NCBI GenBank assembly: GCA_023395555.1
Contig: JAEWYQ010000070.1
Span: 1 to 64,000 of the forward strand
Origin: Bacillota bacterium
GTDB taxonomy: Bacteria > Bacillota > Clostridia > Lachnospirales > Lachnospiraceae
Length of the DNA stretch: 64,000 bases
Direction of reading: 5' to 3'
A program made the position numbers and the translations under genes. Below are positions 25,338 through 36,400 of the stretch, piece by piece (positions within the stretch are counted from its first letter, which is position 1; each line of letters opens with the position of its first letter). The notes below the pieces were generated by a model. The model saw nothing but the letters and a program-made list of their open reading frames with translations, was not told where the DNA came from and did no database searches.

Positions 25338-27392
25338 TTAGTGCCTGCTTTTTTGTTTCTGCGATTTGCCGGATGGACGAGATCCTCCTGGCCTTCCTAA
25401 ATTCTTAGATCTTTCCTGGACCGGTCCTTTCGTTTTACTGCTTCTGTCCATTTTCCCCTGCCCGTCTTTCCCCGCAGCTGCTACTTTCTTTCCCTGCTGC
25501 TCTCTTCCTGTCCTTTGTCCGCTTCTCTGCTTCGTTCCTTCTGTCCGCTGCTTTCCCTTCTTTGCGGCCTCTGCCCCTTGCTTTTCTCTGGAAAGCTGTC
25601 TGGGACGGATCAGACATTTCTTATCAAAGCCGATCAGATCCATACGCCCGGCCTTTCTTAGGGCTTCTGCTACCAGCTCATAATTCTTCGGATTGCGGTA
25701 TTGGATCAGCGCACGCTGCATCGCCTTCTCATGGGGGGACTTGGGCACATATACCTCCCGCAGGGTCCTGGGGTCCAGTCCGGTGTAGTACATACAGGTG
25801 GAGATGGTGGAGGGGGTAGGATAGAAATCCTGAACCTGTTCCGGCATATATCCCAGATCCCTGAGATACTCTGCCAGCTCAATTGCCTCCTTCAGCGTGG
25901 AACCAGGGTGGGAGGAAATCAGATAGGGCACAATAAACTGGTTCTTCCCCAGCCTCTGATTCATCCTCTTATATCTCTCCTGGAACTTCTCATATACGGC
26001 ATTCTCCGGCTTCCCCATCAGCGTCAGAACGCTGTCACTGATATGCTCCGGTGCTACCTTCAGCTGACCGCTGACATGATGCTCACAAAGCTCCGCCAGG
26101 AACTGATCGTCCTTATCCGCCATGAGATAGTCGAACCGGATACCGGAACGGATAAATACCTTCTTAACCCTGGGCAGACTCCTGAGCTTGCGCAGCAGAT
26201 TCAGATAATCGCTGTGATCCACCTTCAGACTCTTGCAGGGCTCAGGAAACAAGCATTGCTTATTGATACAGGCCCCTTTCGTCCCCTGCTTCTCACAGGC
26301 AGCATGGCGGAAATTCGCGGTCGGTCCTCCCACATCATGGATGTATCCTTTAAAATCCGGTTCCCAGATCAGCTGATTCGCCTCGGACAGAATGGACTCA
26401 TGGCTTCTTGTCTGAAGAATTCTTCCCTGATGGAAGGTTAGTGCACAATAATTGCAGCCTCCGAAGCATCCCCGGTTGCTGGCCAGACTGAACTTAATCT
26501 CTTCAATTGCAGGGATTCCCCCTGCCTCTTCATAGGAGGGATGATAGCTTCTCATATAAGGAAGGGAATATACCCGGTCCATCTCCGCCTGAGTCAAGGG
26601 TCTGGCCGGGGGATTCTGCACCACATATTCTTTTTCTCCATAGGATTCCACCAGACGTTTCCCGGAAAAGGGATCCGTATTGGAGTATTGGATTTGGAAG
26701 CTCCGGGCAAATTCTCTCTTGCTCGCGGCAATATCCTCATAGCTGGGCAGCATCACTGCATCATAGACCGAATCCAGGCTTTTGGCCTTGAAGACAGTGC
26801 CGTTAATAAAGGTGATATCCCTGATCGCTATCCCGCTGTCCAAGGCCTCCGCTATCTCCACGACGGAAAGCTCGCCCATTCCGTAAGAGATGATATCCGC
26901 CTGGGAATCCAACAGGATTGACCGCTTCACCTTATCACTCCAATAATCGTAATGGGCAAGCCTTCTTAAGCTCGCTTCTATTCCGCCGATAATAATCGGT
27001 ACCTGTTTATATTTCTTCCGGATCAGATTGCCGTAAACAACCGTCGCATGATCCGGCCTTCTTCCCATCTCCCCGCCGGGAGAATACGCATCGGTCTGCC
27101 GCCGTCTCTTAGCAACAGAATAATGGTTGACCATGGAATCCATATTTCCGCCGCTTACCAGAAATCCCAGCCTTGGCTCTCCAAGAACCGTGATGCTCTC
27201 GCTGTCCTTCCAGTCCGGCTGAGGAATGATACCAACCCGGTATCCGTGGCTTTCCAATACTCTGCTGATAATAGCCGGACCAAAGGAGGGATGGTCCACA
27301 TAAGCATCCCCTGTCACATAGACAAAGTCGCACTGCTCCCATTCCCTCCGTTTCATATCCTCCATGCTAATGGGTAAATAATCTCTAATCAT
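25338..27392 (-). CDS. YgiQ-family radical SAM protein
   Basis: 684-aa protein of the YgiQ/UPF0313 family. N-terminal domain (~1-290), then a radical SAM core with the cluster motif CFGGCNYC near 307-316, and further family stretches such as [12 protein letters not shown] and [10 protein letters not shown]. The last ~95 residues are a low-complexity Lys/Arg/Gln/Gly tail, possibly nucleic-acid-binding. The exact reaction of the family is not established to my knowledge. The terminator of this gene lies at 25195-25229. Confidence 0.85.
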   Translation of the reverse strand: MIRDYLPISMEDMKRREWEQCDFVYVTGDAYVDHPSFGPAIISRVLESHGYRVGIIPQPDWKDSESITVLGEPRLGFLVSGGNMDSMVNHYSVAKRRRQTDAYSPGGEMGRRPDHATVVYGNLIRKKYKQVPIIIGGIEASLRRLAHYDYWSDKVKRSILLDSQADIISYGMGELSVVEIAEALDSGIAIRDITFINGTVFKAKSLDSVYDAVMLPSYEDIAASKREFARSFQIQYSNTDPFSGKRLVESYGEKEYVVQNPPARPLTQAEMDRVYSLPYMRSYHPSYEEAGGIPAIEEIKFSLASNRGCFGGCNYCALTFHQGRILQTRSHESILSEANQLIWEPDFKGYIHDVGGPTANFRHAACEKQGTKGACINKQCLFPEPCKSLKVDHSDYLNLLRKLRSLPRVKKVFIRSGIRFDYLMADKDDQFLAELCEHHVSGQLKVAPEHISDSVLTLMGKPENAVYEKFQERYKRMNQRLGKNQFIVPYLISSHPGSTLKEAIELAEYLRDLGYMPEQVQDFYPTPSTISTCMYYTGLDPRTLREVYVPKSPHEKAMQRALIQYRNPKNYELVAEALRKAGRMDLIGFDKKCLIRPRQLSREKQGAEAAKKGKQRTEGTKQRSGQRTGREQQGKKVAAAGKDGQGKMDRSSKTKGPVQERSKNLGRPGGSRPSGKSQKQKSRH

Positions 27393-27444
27393 TCCATTCT
27401 ACCTTTTCATTAGATACCCTGCTTCGGCCGGTTAACTTTCTATC

Positions 27445-28590
27445 TTAAGCCTCTACAGACTGTCCGATAATAAAATCAACCGCCTTTTCCCAGGTCAGGC
27501 TTTCCCTGATCTGCTCTTCTGTGGCATACTGTAAGAACTGTTCCTCGGATTCATAGCCATACCGATCCACAAAATCCGCGATGCCCTTCTTGTATTCATC
27601 CTCTGTAATATCCAGCTTCTCAGCCTTAATAATAGCAACAAGCACCAGTTCCTGCGCGGCTCTGCTCTCTGCAAGGGACTTCATATCTGCCTCAAAATCC
27701 TCCATTGTGATACCGTTAAGAGAAACAAAATCCTCCAGGCTATAGCCAAACATGGCCGCATACTGTGTATAAGAGTTTTCCAGCTCGTACGAATAATAGT
27801 CAAGCAGTGACTGGGGGTAGGATGAGATTGTAGAGCTCTCAATAATCGCGGTCAGCAGATTCGAGGCCTTCTCATTCCTCATCGCGTCCTCATTCTCTTC
27901 CACCAGGTCCGCACGGATCGCTTCCTTATATGCAGCTATACTATCATAATCCGTATTATCCTTTACATAGTCCTCGGTTAATTCAGGAACTATGGAAACC
28001 TTAATAGCATTAACCTTTACATTAAAAACTACAGGTTGTCCCGCCAAATCGGGATTTCTCTCATACGGGCTGGGAAATGTAAGATCCAGCGCCAGCTCGT
28101 CTCCCACCTTGGCACCGATCAGTCCTTCCTCGAAGCCGTCAATAAACTGGTTGGAACCGATCTCCAGGTCAAAGCCCTGGGCCGTACCGCCTTCAAAGGC
28201 AACGCCATCCTTTAAGCCTTCATAGTCAAGATTAACCGTATCACCGGTCTGAACCGCGCGGTCTGTTACTTCTTTTTCCTCCGCATTTGCATTCAGTTCA
28301 TCCTGAATTGCATCCTCTACATCCGTATCCGTTATTTCACGCTTCGTATAGGTTAGAGTAAGCCCCTTATAGTTACCCAGTGTGATGTAGTCATCCACTT
28401 CATAGGCTTCCTTTGCCGGAGCTTCCGGTGCAGTGCCGTCTCCTTCGGAATTATCGCTGTCCGCCCCCGGAGTTACTTCCGTATTCGTATTATCAGGCTT
28501 CAATCCGTCCGCTATATTCTTCTTTCCGCATCCCCATGCCAGCGTCATGACGCTTAGGCTTAAAACTAAAAATAATAATTTCTTTTTCAT
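27445..28590 (-). CDS. Lipoprotein with FKBP and trigger-factor-like domains
   Basis: 381-aa exported protein. The signal peptide ends in a lipobox-like TLAWGC (Cys near residue 21), then a Ser/Asp/Glu-rich linker (~25-65). An FKBP-type peptidyl-prolyl isomerase domain follows (~100-205; GDTVNLDYEG, IDGFEEGLIGAKVGDE), then a trigger-factor C-terminal-like helical domain (~215-380). It looks like a membrane-anchored extracytoplasmic foldase. The start at 28590 precedes the signal peptide; the weak AAAGGA ribosome-binding site is 10-11 nt upstream. Confidence 0.75.
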   Translation of the reverse strand: MKKKLLFLVLSLSVMTLAWGCGKKNIADGLKPDNTNTEVTPGADSDNSEGDGTAPEAPAKEAYEVDDYITLGNYKGLTLTYTKREITDTDVEDAIQDELNANAEEKEVTDRAVQTGDTVNLDYEGLKDGVAFEGGTAQGFDLEIGSNQFIDGFEEGLIGAKVGDELALDLTFPSPYERNPDLAGQPVVFNVKVNAIKVSIVPELTEDYVKDNTDYDSIAAYKEAIRADLVEENEDAMRNEKASNLLTAIIESSTISSYPQSLLDYYSYELENSYTQYAAMFGYSLEDFVSLNGITMEDFEADMKSLAESRAAQELVLVAIIKAEKLDITEDEYKKGIADFVDRYGYESEEQFLQYATEEQIRESLTWEKAVDFIIGQSVEA

Positions 28591-28751
28591 TCTATTAATC
28601 CTTTCCTCTTTGCACATCGGCAGGCTGCTCTCCTCATCCGAAACATATTTTTGCAGTGCTATACTACGTTATATCATATTTTTCATAAAAAAGAAAGTCA
28701 AAAACAAGATTTCACAAATATTTCATCTATTCTGAAGCAGTTATTTTTTAA

Positions 28752-28780
28752 TTGTTGCGATTGCCGTAATCTGTTATAAT
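28752..28780 (+). promoter_or_regulatory. Promoter of the ABC-exporter pair
   Basis: TTGTTG (28752-28757), a 17-bp spacer and TATAAT (28775-28780), 70 nt upstream of the first ABC gene. Confidence 0.65.
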
Positions 28781-28781
28781 G

Positions 28782-28805
28782 TCCACGATGAGCAGATTAG
28801 TCCAT
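28782..28805 (+). repeat. 24-nt element just downstream of the -10, copy 1
   Basis: Starts TCCACGATGAG and ends TTAGTCCAT. It is identical to 39770-39793, and in both places it begins one or two bases after the -10 box of a rightward promoter. Confidence 0.7.
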
Positions 28806-28849
28806 AACAGCTATGATGCCAAAGGTTTCTATGGGGGGAGGACGGAGAC

Positions 28850-30637
28850 ATGATAAAAATAGAAAGCCGGGAATATACGCTGGGGGATTTTTTCAGGCTT
28901 CCCTGGGCCGTCTCGCCGGGAATGGCGCTCTTGCGGGTAGTTGACAAAATCATCTACGCTCTGATTCCTTCCTTACAGGTATTGGTAACGGCAGATTTTA
29001 TTGATACTGCCATTGATATTTTCAACGGGCAGGCGGAGAAAAGCCGGATTATTATGCCCCTGGCGGGAATCCTGCTGCTAATCTCCCATCAATATATTAC
29101 CTATGCCCTTATGGGCCTTGTTAAGACAAAGCTGGATTTAAATCTGACGGAGGCCTTCCGCACCGCTGTTACGGACAAATGTGCCATGTTGGAATACCGT
29201 CATATAGAGAATAATGAAACCTGGGATTTGATTGAACGTGTGGGAAAAGATCCTGCCGGGCGGTTTGGAAGCGGGTTCGACATTATGCTGCGGATGGCCG
29301 ACATGGTCCTCCGCGTCGGTTCCATATTGCTTGTGCTGGCAGTCCAGGTATGGTGGGCGGCGCTTGTCATTCTCGCCTTCTCCATTCCGCTGTTCCGGCT
29401 GGCTGTCAAAAGCGGCAGGGACAATTATGAAGCCTCTAAGGAGGCCGCAAAGCATACGCGCCGAGCCGGCTATCTGCAGGGTGTGCTGACCCAGCGGGAC
29501 AATGTGGAAGAACGGGCGCTGTTTGAATATTCCGGGGAGCTGAATAAACGGTATTATGAAAAATATACGGCAGCCTATCAGATTACCATGCGGGCACAAC
29601 GCCGCCGCTTCGTGAAGATGAAGAGCGCCAGTCTGATCACTGTGCTGATTTCTGTTTTAATTGCAGGAGTGCTGATTCCCCCGCTGGGTACCGGCGCGAT
29701 TACCCTGGGAATGTTCATGGGTTTTGTCACATCCGCCTTTGGTCTGGCTCAAATGATGTCCTGGGAGCTCACCCACATCACGAGCGAACTCGCGGGCGGC
29801 CGGGAGTATCTGCGGGATCTGACCGCCTTTGGCAGACTCTCTGAAACAACGGGCGCCGCGGATCTGCCCTCTCCTCATGTGATCGAACCGCAATGCATGG
29901 AGTTTTGCGGGGTATCCTTCGCCTACCCCGATACCGGAAGGGTAATTCTCAAGAATTTAAACCTGAAATTGCTGGCCAAAAAGCATTATGCCTTTGTTGG
30001 TATCAACGGTGCGGGGAAGACCACCATTACCAAATTACTGACCGGCCTGTATGATAATTACACAGGAGATATTTTGATTGACGGAAGAAACCTTCGCGAT
30101 TTCACCCAGTCAGAACGGAAGGCCCTGTTCTCCGTGGTATATCAGGACTTCGCCAAATACCAGCTTCCCATGGCTTCCAGTATTGGGCTTGGGAATATCC
30201 ATGGAGCGGCAGAGCCGGAGATCAAAGAAGCACTTCAGACCCTGGGACTGGATGAAATGGTTTCAAAACTGCCGGAAGGCCTGCATACACCCCTGGGCAG
30301 GATAAAAAGCAACGGAGTTGACCTGTCCGGCGGCGAGTGGCAGAAAATAGCCATTGCCCGCTCCCTTATCAGCCGCGCTCCGGTACATATTCTGGACGAA
30401 CCCACCGCCGCTCTTGATCCTGTGGCCGAAAGCGAGGTGTACCGGCTGTTTGGCAAAGTCACGGAGGGTAAATCCACCATATTCATCACGCACCGGCTTG
30501 GTGCGGCGCGGCTTGCCGACGAGATTTTCGTAATTGCAGACGGATGCGCAGCCGAGCAGGGCACCCATGGAGAGCTGATGGAGAGGGGCGGCCTCTATGC
30601 AGAAATGTATGAGGCCCAGAGGGGGTGGTACGCATGA
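28850..30637 (+). CDS. ABC exporter half-transporter (first)
   Basis: 595-aa fused permease-ATPase. N-terminal transmembrane domain (~20-330, six segments expected). The C-terminal nucleotide-binding domain has Walker A GINGAGKTT near 385, signature LSGGEWQK near 494, Walker B ILDEPTAALDP near 515 and switch HRLG. GGAGG precedes the start. Its stop overlaps the next ABC gene (ATGA). The two half-transporters likely form a heterodimeric exporter; the substrate (peptide, lipid or drug) is unknown. Confidence 0.88.
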   Translation: MIKIESREYTLGDFFRLPWAVSPGMALLRVVDKIIYALIPSLQVLVTADFIDTAIDIFNGQAEKSRIIMPLAGILLLISHQYITYALMGLVKTKLDLNLTEAFRTAVTDKCAMLEYRHIENNETWDLIERVGKDPAGRFGSGFDIMLRMADMVLRVGSILLVLAVQVWWAALVILAFSIPLFRLAVKSGRDNYEASKEAAKHTRRAGYLQGVLTQRDNVEERALFEYSGELNKRYYEKYTAAYQITMRAQRRRFVKMKSASLITVLISVLIAGVLIPPLGTGAITLGMFMGFVTSAFGLAQMMSWELTHITSELAGGREYLRDLTAFGRLSETTGAADLPSPHVIEPQCMEFCGVSFAYPDTGRVILKNLNLKLLAKKHYAFVGINGAGKTTITKLLTGLYDNYTGDILIDGRNLRDFTQSERKALFSVVYQDFAKYQLPMASSIGLGNIHGAAEPEIKEALQTLGLDEMVSKLPEGLHTPLGRIKSNGVDLSGGEWQKIAIARSLISRAPVHILDEPTAALDPVAESEVYRLFGKVTEGKSTIFITHRLGAARLADEIFVIADGCAAEQGTHGELMERGGLYAEMYEAQRGWYA

Positions 30638-32508
30638 AGACAGAAACGCGCAAAAAGACGAAGGATCATTCCCGTATCAATGTTTTTCAGGCATTTTGTA
30701 CCCTGCTTCCTAAAATCATCCGGGTTTCCCCCTGGGTTTTTGTTCTGTGGCAGGTGATATCCATAGCCCACGGACTTGCCTATGGCGTGATGGCTCCTGT
30801 TACCCAGAGATTTTTTGACCAGGCCGCCGGCTACGCGGCCCATAAGACCGAATTATTAACCGTGATCCTGGGATTGATTTTTCTGGGGCTTGCGCATGCT
30901 GTAAAGCAGGTGCTTAACGGTGTCTCCAACTTTATGCTGATGATGTATTATCGTAAGGCCGAAGGAGCCCTCTCCCTCGGGGTTCACGAGAAGATGAGCC
31001 GGATTGCGCCCGTATGCTTTGAGGACACCGGGATACTGGACGATATGAATAAGGCCCTTCAGGGAAAGAATGAGGCTGTCTGGTTTACAGGAACTATTTT
31101 ATTAATGTGTAATTTTTATATTCCTTATTTTGCGGTCATGGCTTTTTATCTTTTTGCCATCAAACCGCTTTTAGCAGTTTCACTGGCGCTCATCTTCACG
31201 CCGACTTTACTGACCCAGATTTTCCGGACTAAGGTTTTCACAAGGGCGGAGGATCGGGCGGCTCCGGTCCGCCGGGAATTCGATTATTATGAAAGCTGTT
31301 TAACCGGGCGGGAATATTTCAAGGAAACCCGGATTCTGGGCGCCTTCTCCTTCTTTAGAACGCTGTATGCGGATTCCTTGTCCCTTTTGAACCGGTTAAG
31401 GTTCCGGGCTTCTGTAAAATCCGATCTGGCCGAATTGGGAATGCAATTGCTGTCACTTAGCGGGTACGCGGGTATTTTGCTTCTGCTGCTTGATTCCCTC
31501 TTGAAGGGAGAGATCAGCGCCGGCGCTTTTGCCGCCATATTCGGTTCGGTTGATCAGATGTTTTCCTTGATGAAGGAGTTGATTTGTTCCAATCTCGGGG
31601 CCGTTGCCCGTGATTTCGGCAGAGTCCAGAATTATCTCCGCTTCCTGCAGATGCCGGAGAGGGAGGGTGCAGAGGCTGAGATGCCGGAACATGCCGACAT
31701 CTCATTGCAGGGAGTATCCTTTTCCTATCCGGGGGCAGAGAAAAAAGCGGTGGACAATGTCACCCTGACCATCCGCTCCGGGGAAACCGTCGCTTTGGTG
31801 GGTGAAAACGGTTCCGGCAAATCCACCCTGGTCCGCCTGATTACCGGGCTGTATCTGCCCGATGCCGGAGATGTGCTGTATGAGCCGGTAACGGTTCCTG
31901 CATTGCAGACCGCCCCGGTGTTCAATGGCGGAAGGCCGTACTCCCCTGGTATCTTTAATACAAGGAATATGTCGGCAGCTTCCTTATTCAGACAGACTTC
32001 AGCCGTGTTTCAGAAATACCAGCGGTATCAGATGACCCTTGGTGAAAACATCGGTATCAGTTCTGTAACTAAGCCCGTCAGTGAAACCGAACTGAGTAAG
32101 GTCTGCATCCAGGTCGGCATTGATCAGAATGACCGTTCCTTATCCAATGGCTACGATACCATGCTGTCACGGGAATTTGACGGCGTTGATCTGTCCGGAG
32201 GCCAGTGGCAGCGTGTGGCGATTGCCCGAAGTTTTTTCCGGCCCCACCGCTTTATTGTCCTCGACGAACCTACGGCGGCCATTGACCCCATTGAGGAAAC
32301 AAAAATATATAACCGCTTCGCCGAAATTTCCCGGGATAAAACTGCCCTTATTATCACCCATCGGTTAGGCTCAGTTAAAATGGCGGACCGGATTTTAGTA
32401 ATGAAGGGCGGAAATCTGGTTGAGCAGGGCACACATGCGGAATTGATGGCATTGGAGGGGGAATATACCCGCCTATACCGGTCACAGGAGCAGTGGTATA
32501 TTGAATAG
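30634..32508 (+). CDS. ABC exporter half-transporter (second)
   Basis: 624-aa partner of the preceding gene, same architecture: six-TM domain, then Walker A GENGSGKST near 390, signature LSGGQWQR near 521, Walker B VLDEPTAAIDP near 545. A longer Walker A-signature segment (~130 residues) includes an insert around 410-440 (TAPVFNGGRPYSPG) that the partner lacks. The ATG at 30634 overlaps the upstream TGA and is preferred over a GTG three codons earlier; AGAGGGGG is suitably spaced. A terminator follows. Confidence 0.87.
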   Translation: MKTETRKKTKDHSRINVFQAFCTLLPKIIRVSPWVFVLWQVISIAHGLAYGVMAPVTQRFFDQAAGYAAHKTELLTVILGLIFLGLAHAVKQVLNGVSNFMLMMYYRKAEGALSLGVHEKMSRIAPVCFEDTGILDDMNKALQGKNEAVWFTGTILLMCNFYIPYFAVMAFYLFAIKPLLAVSLALIFTPTLLTQIFRTKVFTRAEDRAAPVRREFDYYESCLTGREYFKETRILGAFSFFRTLYADSLSLLNRLRFRASVKSDLAELGMQLLSLSGYAGILLLLLDSLLKGEISAGAFAAIFGSVDQMFSLMKELICSNLGAVARDFGRVQNYLRFLQMPEREGAEAEMPEHADISLQGVSFSYPGAEKKAVDNVTLTIRSGETVALVGENGSGKSTLVRLITGLYLPDAGDVLYEPVTVPALQTAPVFNGGRPYSPGIFNTRNMSAASLFRQTSAVFQKYQRYQMTLGENIGISSVTKPVSETELSKVCIQVGIDQNDRSLSNGYDTMLSREFDGVDLSGGQWQRVAIARSFFRPHRFIVLDEPTAAIDPIEETKIYNRFAEISRDKTALIITHRLGSVKMADRILVMKGGNLVEQGTHAELMALEGEYTRLYRSQEQWYIE

Positions 32509-32516
32509 GTCAAATC

Positions 32517-32560
32517 AAAAAAAGATATCCTTCATTTTACATTATGAAGGATATCTTTTC
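32517..32560. terminator. Bidirectional terminator
   Basis: AAAAGATATCCTTCAT pairs perfectly with ATGAAGGATATCTTTT around a short loop. It ends the ABC operon and, on the other strand, the c-di-AMP-receptor gene. Confidence 0.85.
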
Positions 32561-32564
32561 TTAA

Positions 32565-32882
32565 CTATATTTTTTCATATCGGTCTACATCCATTACGAA
32601 TATGGTGGCTCCCCCTACATTGACGACAACATTCATTGATGCATATTCTACTGTGCCTACCGGATTGGAGATGATCTGCTGTCTCGGACCGCATTCCTTC
32701 CTCACAATTTCGATCACCTTCTCCACCTTCTCTTCTTCCGTTCCGATCATCAGAGTGGTATTGCCTTCCCGAAGGAATCCTCCCGTCGACGCCAGCTTGG
32801 TCACATAATATCCGGCTTTGTTCAATGCCTCCGTTACATAGCTGCTATCAACATTACGAACAATTACATAAATTAATTTCAT
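32565..32882 (-). CDS. darA: c-di-AMP-binding PII-like protein (DarA/PstA family)
   Basis: 105-aa PII-like protein matching DarA/PstA. Core stretches are MKLIYVIVRNVDSSYV at the N-terminus, LASTGGFLREGNTTLMIG near 30-47, and VGGATIFVMDVDRYE at the C-terminus. Such proteins are trimeric cytosolic receptors for cyclic di-AMP that report its level to as yet poorly defined targets. The start at 32882 follows AAGGGAG. Transcribed toward the ABC operon terminator. Confidence 0.88.
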   Translation of the reverse strand: MKLIYVIVRNVDSSYVTEALNKAGYYVTKLASTGGFLREGNTTLMIGTEEEKVEKVIEIVRKECGPRQQIISNPVGTVEYASMNVVVNVGGATIFVMDVDRYEKI

Positions 32883-33095
32883 AAGACTCCCTTCCTTTCT
32901 ATACTTCTGTCTTAACAAATGTCTTGATGTATAAAAATTCTGTTATCTGCAGACAAGCTTACCGTTCTTCCTTATACCTTTTTATACCTTTATTATAATA
33001 TACCCGCTTTGGAAAGTAAAGTGACAATACCATCTTGCAATTCCGCCTTGCGGCTCCATTTTCCTCTGCCTTCCCTCTCTTCGCTTACCGCTTTT

Positions 33096-33128
33096 AAAAA
33101 GAGGAGAAGCCAGCGGATTAGGCTGGCT
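33096..33128 (-). terminator. Terminator-like hairpin, leftward
   Basis: On the minus strand AGCCAGC and GCTGGCT flank a 7-nt loop, followed by TCTCCTCTTTTT. It lies between the IleRS terminator and the c-di-AMP-receptor gene. The rest of 32883-33352 holds only short ORFs without support. Confidence 0.5.
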
Positions 33129-33335
33129 CTTAAAAAGGGAGGGAAATTTATGAAAAAAACTCAATCTATGTAAATAGGCTAATTGTTAGTCGAAGCCAGT
33201 AACCGCTCTGCAGTCGTGACTTCTTTTATTGATGCTATAACCATATTATAAAATAGAAATGTGTTCATTCTATTACCGAATAGTGAATTATTTATGAAGA
33301 TTCTGAGCTTCTGTTCACAATTTAGATTCTTTCTC

Positions 33336-33348
33336 GGTGCCTGACACC
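33336..33348. repeat. GGTGCCTGACACC repeat, copy 1
   Basis: A 13-nt REP-like element, GGTGCCTGACACC, between the IleRS terminator and the c-di-AMP-receptor gene. The same sequence or its reverse complement occurs at 37221, 37242 and 37964, with a variant pair in the hairpin at 37990-38034. Confidence 0.7.
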
Positions 33349-33352
33349 GGAC

Positions 33353-33411
33353 CAAAAGAAGGCCTGAAATTATAAGAATCTCCTGCAATTCCTATAACCC
33401 CGGCCTTCTTA
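33353..33411 (-). terminator. Terminator of ileS
   Basis: On the minus strand AAGAAGGCC pairs with GGCCTTCTT, with an inner TTATA/TATAA stem, ending TTTTGG. Confidence 0.75.
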
Positions 33412-33440
33412 AGTTTCATATATGCCTACGGTATGGGTGC

Positions 33441-36400
33441 TTACAGCTTCTCCACACCAAGCACAACATCCTCGCCATTCAAATTCCAATTCCGGCTGTA
33501 CCCCTGATTCTGGTCAAAAACCATTTCTTCCGCAAGTACCTGGATCTTAATCTCCTCCGCATTCCGCAAAAGGATTTCTTTAATTCTGTCATTACCGCTT
33601 TGGAATACCCGGATATGATCCATTACCTCGAATCCCGCCTCCTTACGCATTGTCTGTATCTTGCTGATAATCTCATTGACAAAGCCTTCTTCAACCAAAG
33701 CATCCGTCAAATTCGTATCCAGAACAACTGTAATTCCATGGTCGGAATCGGAGACAAAGCCCTCGGTCTGGGCGGCCTCAATCAACAGATCCTCCTTATC
33801 CAGCACTGCCTCTGTTCCTTCCAGCATGATCTTAAGCTGTCCGGTGGCATTGATTTCATCCATGGACTGATTCCCATCCAGCTCCGACAGCAGCGTGCGG
33901 ATGGCGCCGATCTGCTTGCCGAATTTGGGACCCAGGGTCTTAAGCTGGGGCTTAAAGCTATAGGAGGTAAAGCTGCGAACATCCCCGGTGAAAATCACTT
34001 CCTTGACATTCAGCTCCTCCGCAATAATCGCGGTATAGAAATCGGACAGCTTCGCCTTTGCCTCCGCCTTTACATACATCCTGCCGATAGGCTGGCGGTT
34101 CTTTATATTTGCCGCGTTACGGCAGGCACGGCCAAGAACCACAACCTCCAGCACCTCTTCCATATTCGCTTCCAGCTCTGCATCAATCCAGCTTTCCCGG
34201 CATACGGGATAATCACACAGATGGACGCTCTTCGGTGCCGTTTTATCGATATTGACCACCAGATTCTGATAGATATCCTCCGTCATAAAGGGAATGAAGG
34301 GCGCTGCCAGCTTCGATACCGTTACCAATGCTGTATATAAGGTCATATATGCATTGATCTTATCCTGGGGCATTCCCTTGGCCCAGAAACGTTCCCTGCT
34401 TCTTCTCACATACCAGTTGGACAGCTCATCTACAAATTCCGCCAGAAGCCTTGCCCCTTCCGTGATCCGATAGTTCTCCAGATGCTCATCCACGGATTTT
34501 ACCAGGGTATTCAGCCTGGAGAGCAGCCATTTATCCATTACCGTCAGCCCGTCATAATCCAGCTCATATTGGGAGGCGTCAAATCCGTCAATATTCGCAT
34601 AGAGCACAAAGAATGCGTAGGTATTCCACAGAGTACCCATGAACTTTCTCTGCCCCTCTGTGACCGCGGCATGATGAAAACGGTTCGGCAGCCATAATGC
34701 GGAATTGGTATAGAAATACCAGCGGATGGCATCGGCGCCGTGCTGCTCCAGAGCCTCAAAGGGGTCTACCGCGTTGCCCTTGGATTTGGACATCTTCTGT
34801 CCATTCTCATCCTGCACATGTCCCATTACGATGACATTTTTAAAGGAGGGCTTATTGAAAATGAGAGTGGAGATCGCCAGGAGGGAATAGAACCAGCCCC
34901 TGGTCTGATCCACCGCTTCACTGATGAAGTCCGCGGGGAAATTCTTCTCAAAGATCTCTTGATTCTCAAAGGGATAATGCCACTGGGCAAAGGGCATGGA
35001 GCCGGAGTCATACCAGCAGTCAATCACCGGCTTCACACGGGTCATCTGCTTGCCGCATTCCGGGCAGCGGATGGTGACCTCATCAATAAATGGACGATGA
35101 AGCTCGATTTCATCCGGACAGTTATCCGACATGGCCCTTAATTCTTCAATGCTTCCAATGCAGTGGCGGTGTCCGTCCCCACATTCCCAGATGGGAAGCG
35201 GTGTTCCCCAATAACGGTCACGGGACAGCCCCCAATCCTGCACATTCTTTAGCCAGTCACCGAAGCGTCCCTGCCCGATGCTTTCCGGCATCCAGTTGAT
35301 CTTGTTATTATTGGCGATCAGTTCTTCTCTTACTGCCGTCATCTTAATAAACCAGGATTCCCTTGCATAGTAAATCAAAGGCGTATCACAACGCCAGCAG
35401 AAGGGATAGCTGTGCTCGAATTTCAGTATTCGGAAGAGCAAGCCTTTCTCCGCCAAAAGCTTCATAATCAGCTCATCTGCTTTCTTGCAGAACAAGCCTG
35501 CCAGCTCTCCTGCTTCCGGCTTGAATTCACCCTTGCCGTCAATTAACTGAACAAAAGGAAGGTCATAGCTTCTTCCTACACGGGAGTCATCCTCACCGAA
35601 GGCCGGAGCAATATGAACTACCCCGGTACCGTCGGACAAAGTTACATAATTGTCACAGGTAACATAATGCCCCTTCTTATCCAGCTGCGCATAATCAAAC
35701 AGGGGCTCATACTCCTTATATTCCAGATCCTTGCCCACATAAGTCTCTTCTATCTCGTAGTCACCTTCCAGCACAGAAAGCAATGCCTCCGCAAGGATAT
35801 AGTGTTCTGTGGAGACAGCGGCTTCATTCCCATGGTCATGTTCCTGCCCATGCTTGTGATCCTGAGCGCCATCCTGTCCATGCTTCTGCTTCTGGACGCC
35901 ATCCTGTCCGTGGTCATGCCCGCAGGAGCAGCCTTCCTTCTTCAGCACATTGCCCCTGGCATCCACACTCACCTTGACCTTAACATAGGTTTCCTCCGGG
36001 TTTACACACAAAGCCACATTGGAGGGCAGAGTCCACGGGGTAGTTGTCCATGCCAGAATATATTCATCCACAGTTCCCTTCACACGGAACTTGGCAATCA
36101 CGGACTTTTCCTTCACATCCTTATACCCTTGGGCGACCTCGTGGCTGGAAAGAGGGGTTCCGCACCGGGGGCAGTAGGGAACAATCTTAAAGCCCTTGTA
36201 CAACAGTCCCTTATCCCAGATCTGTTTTAAAGACCACCATTCCGATTCAATATAATCATTATGATAGGTTACATAGGGGTCCTCCATATCCGCCCAGAAT
36301 CCGACGGTTCCTGAGAAATCCTCCCACATACCCTTATACTTCCACACACTTTCCTTGCATTCCTGGATGAACGGCCCCAGACCGTACTCCTCGATCTGCT

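Noticed and set aside
33150..33173. Seven-codon ORF with a good AGGGAGGG site
   Set aside because: Too short and isolated to assert as a gene; may be a chance match or a relic.
33179..33388. 69-aa minus-strand ORF between ileS and the c-di-AMP-receptor gene
   Set aside because: It lacks a ribosome-binding site and spans the GGTGCCTGACACC repeat and part of the ileS terminator, so it is probably not a gene.
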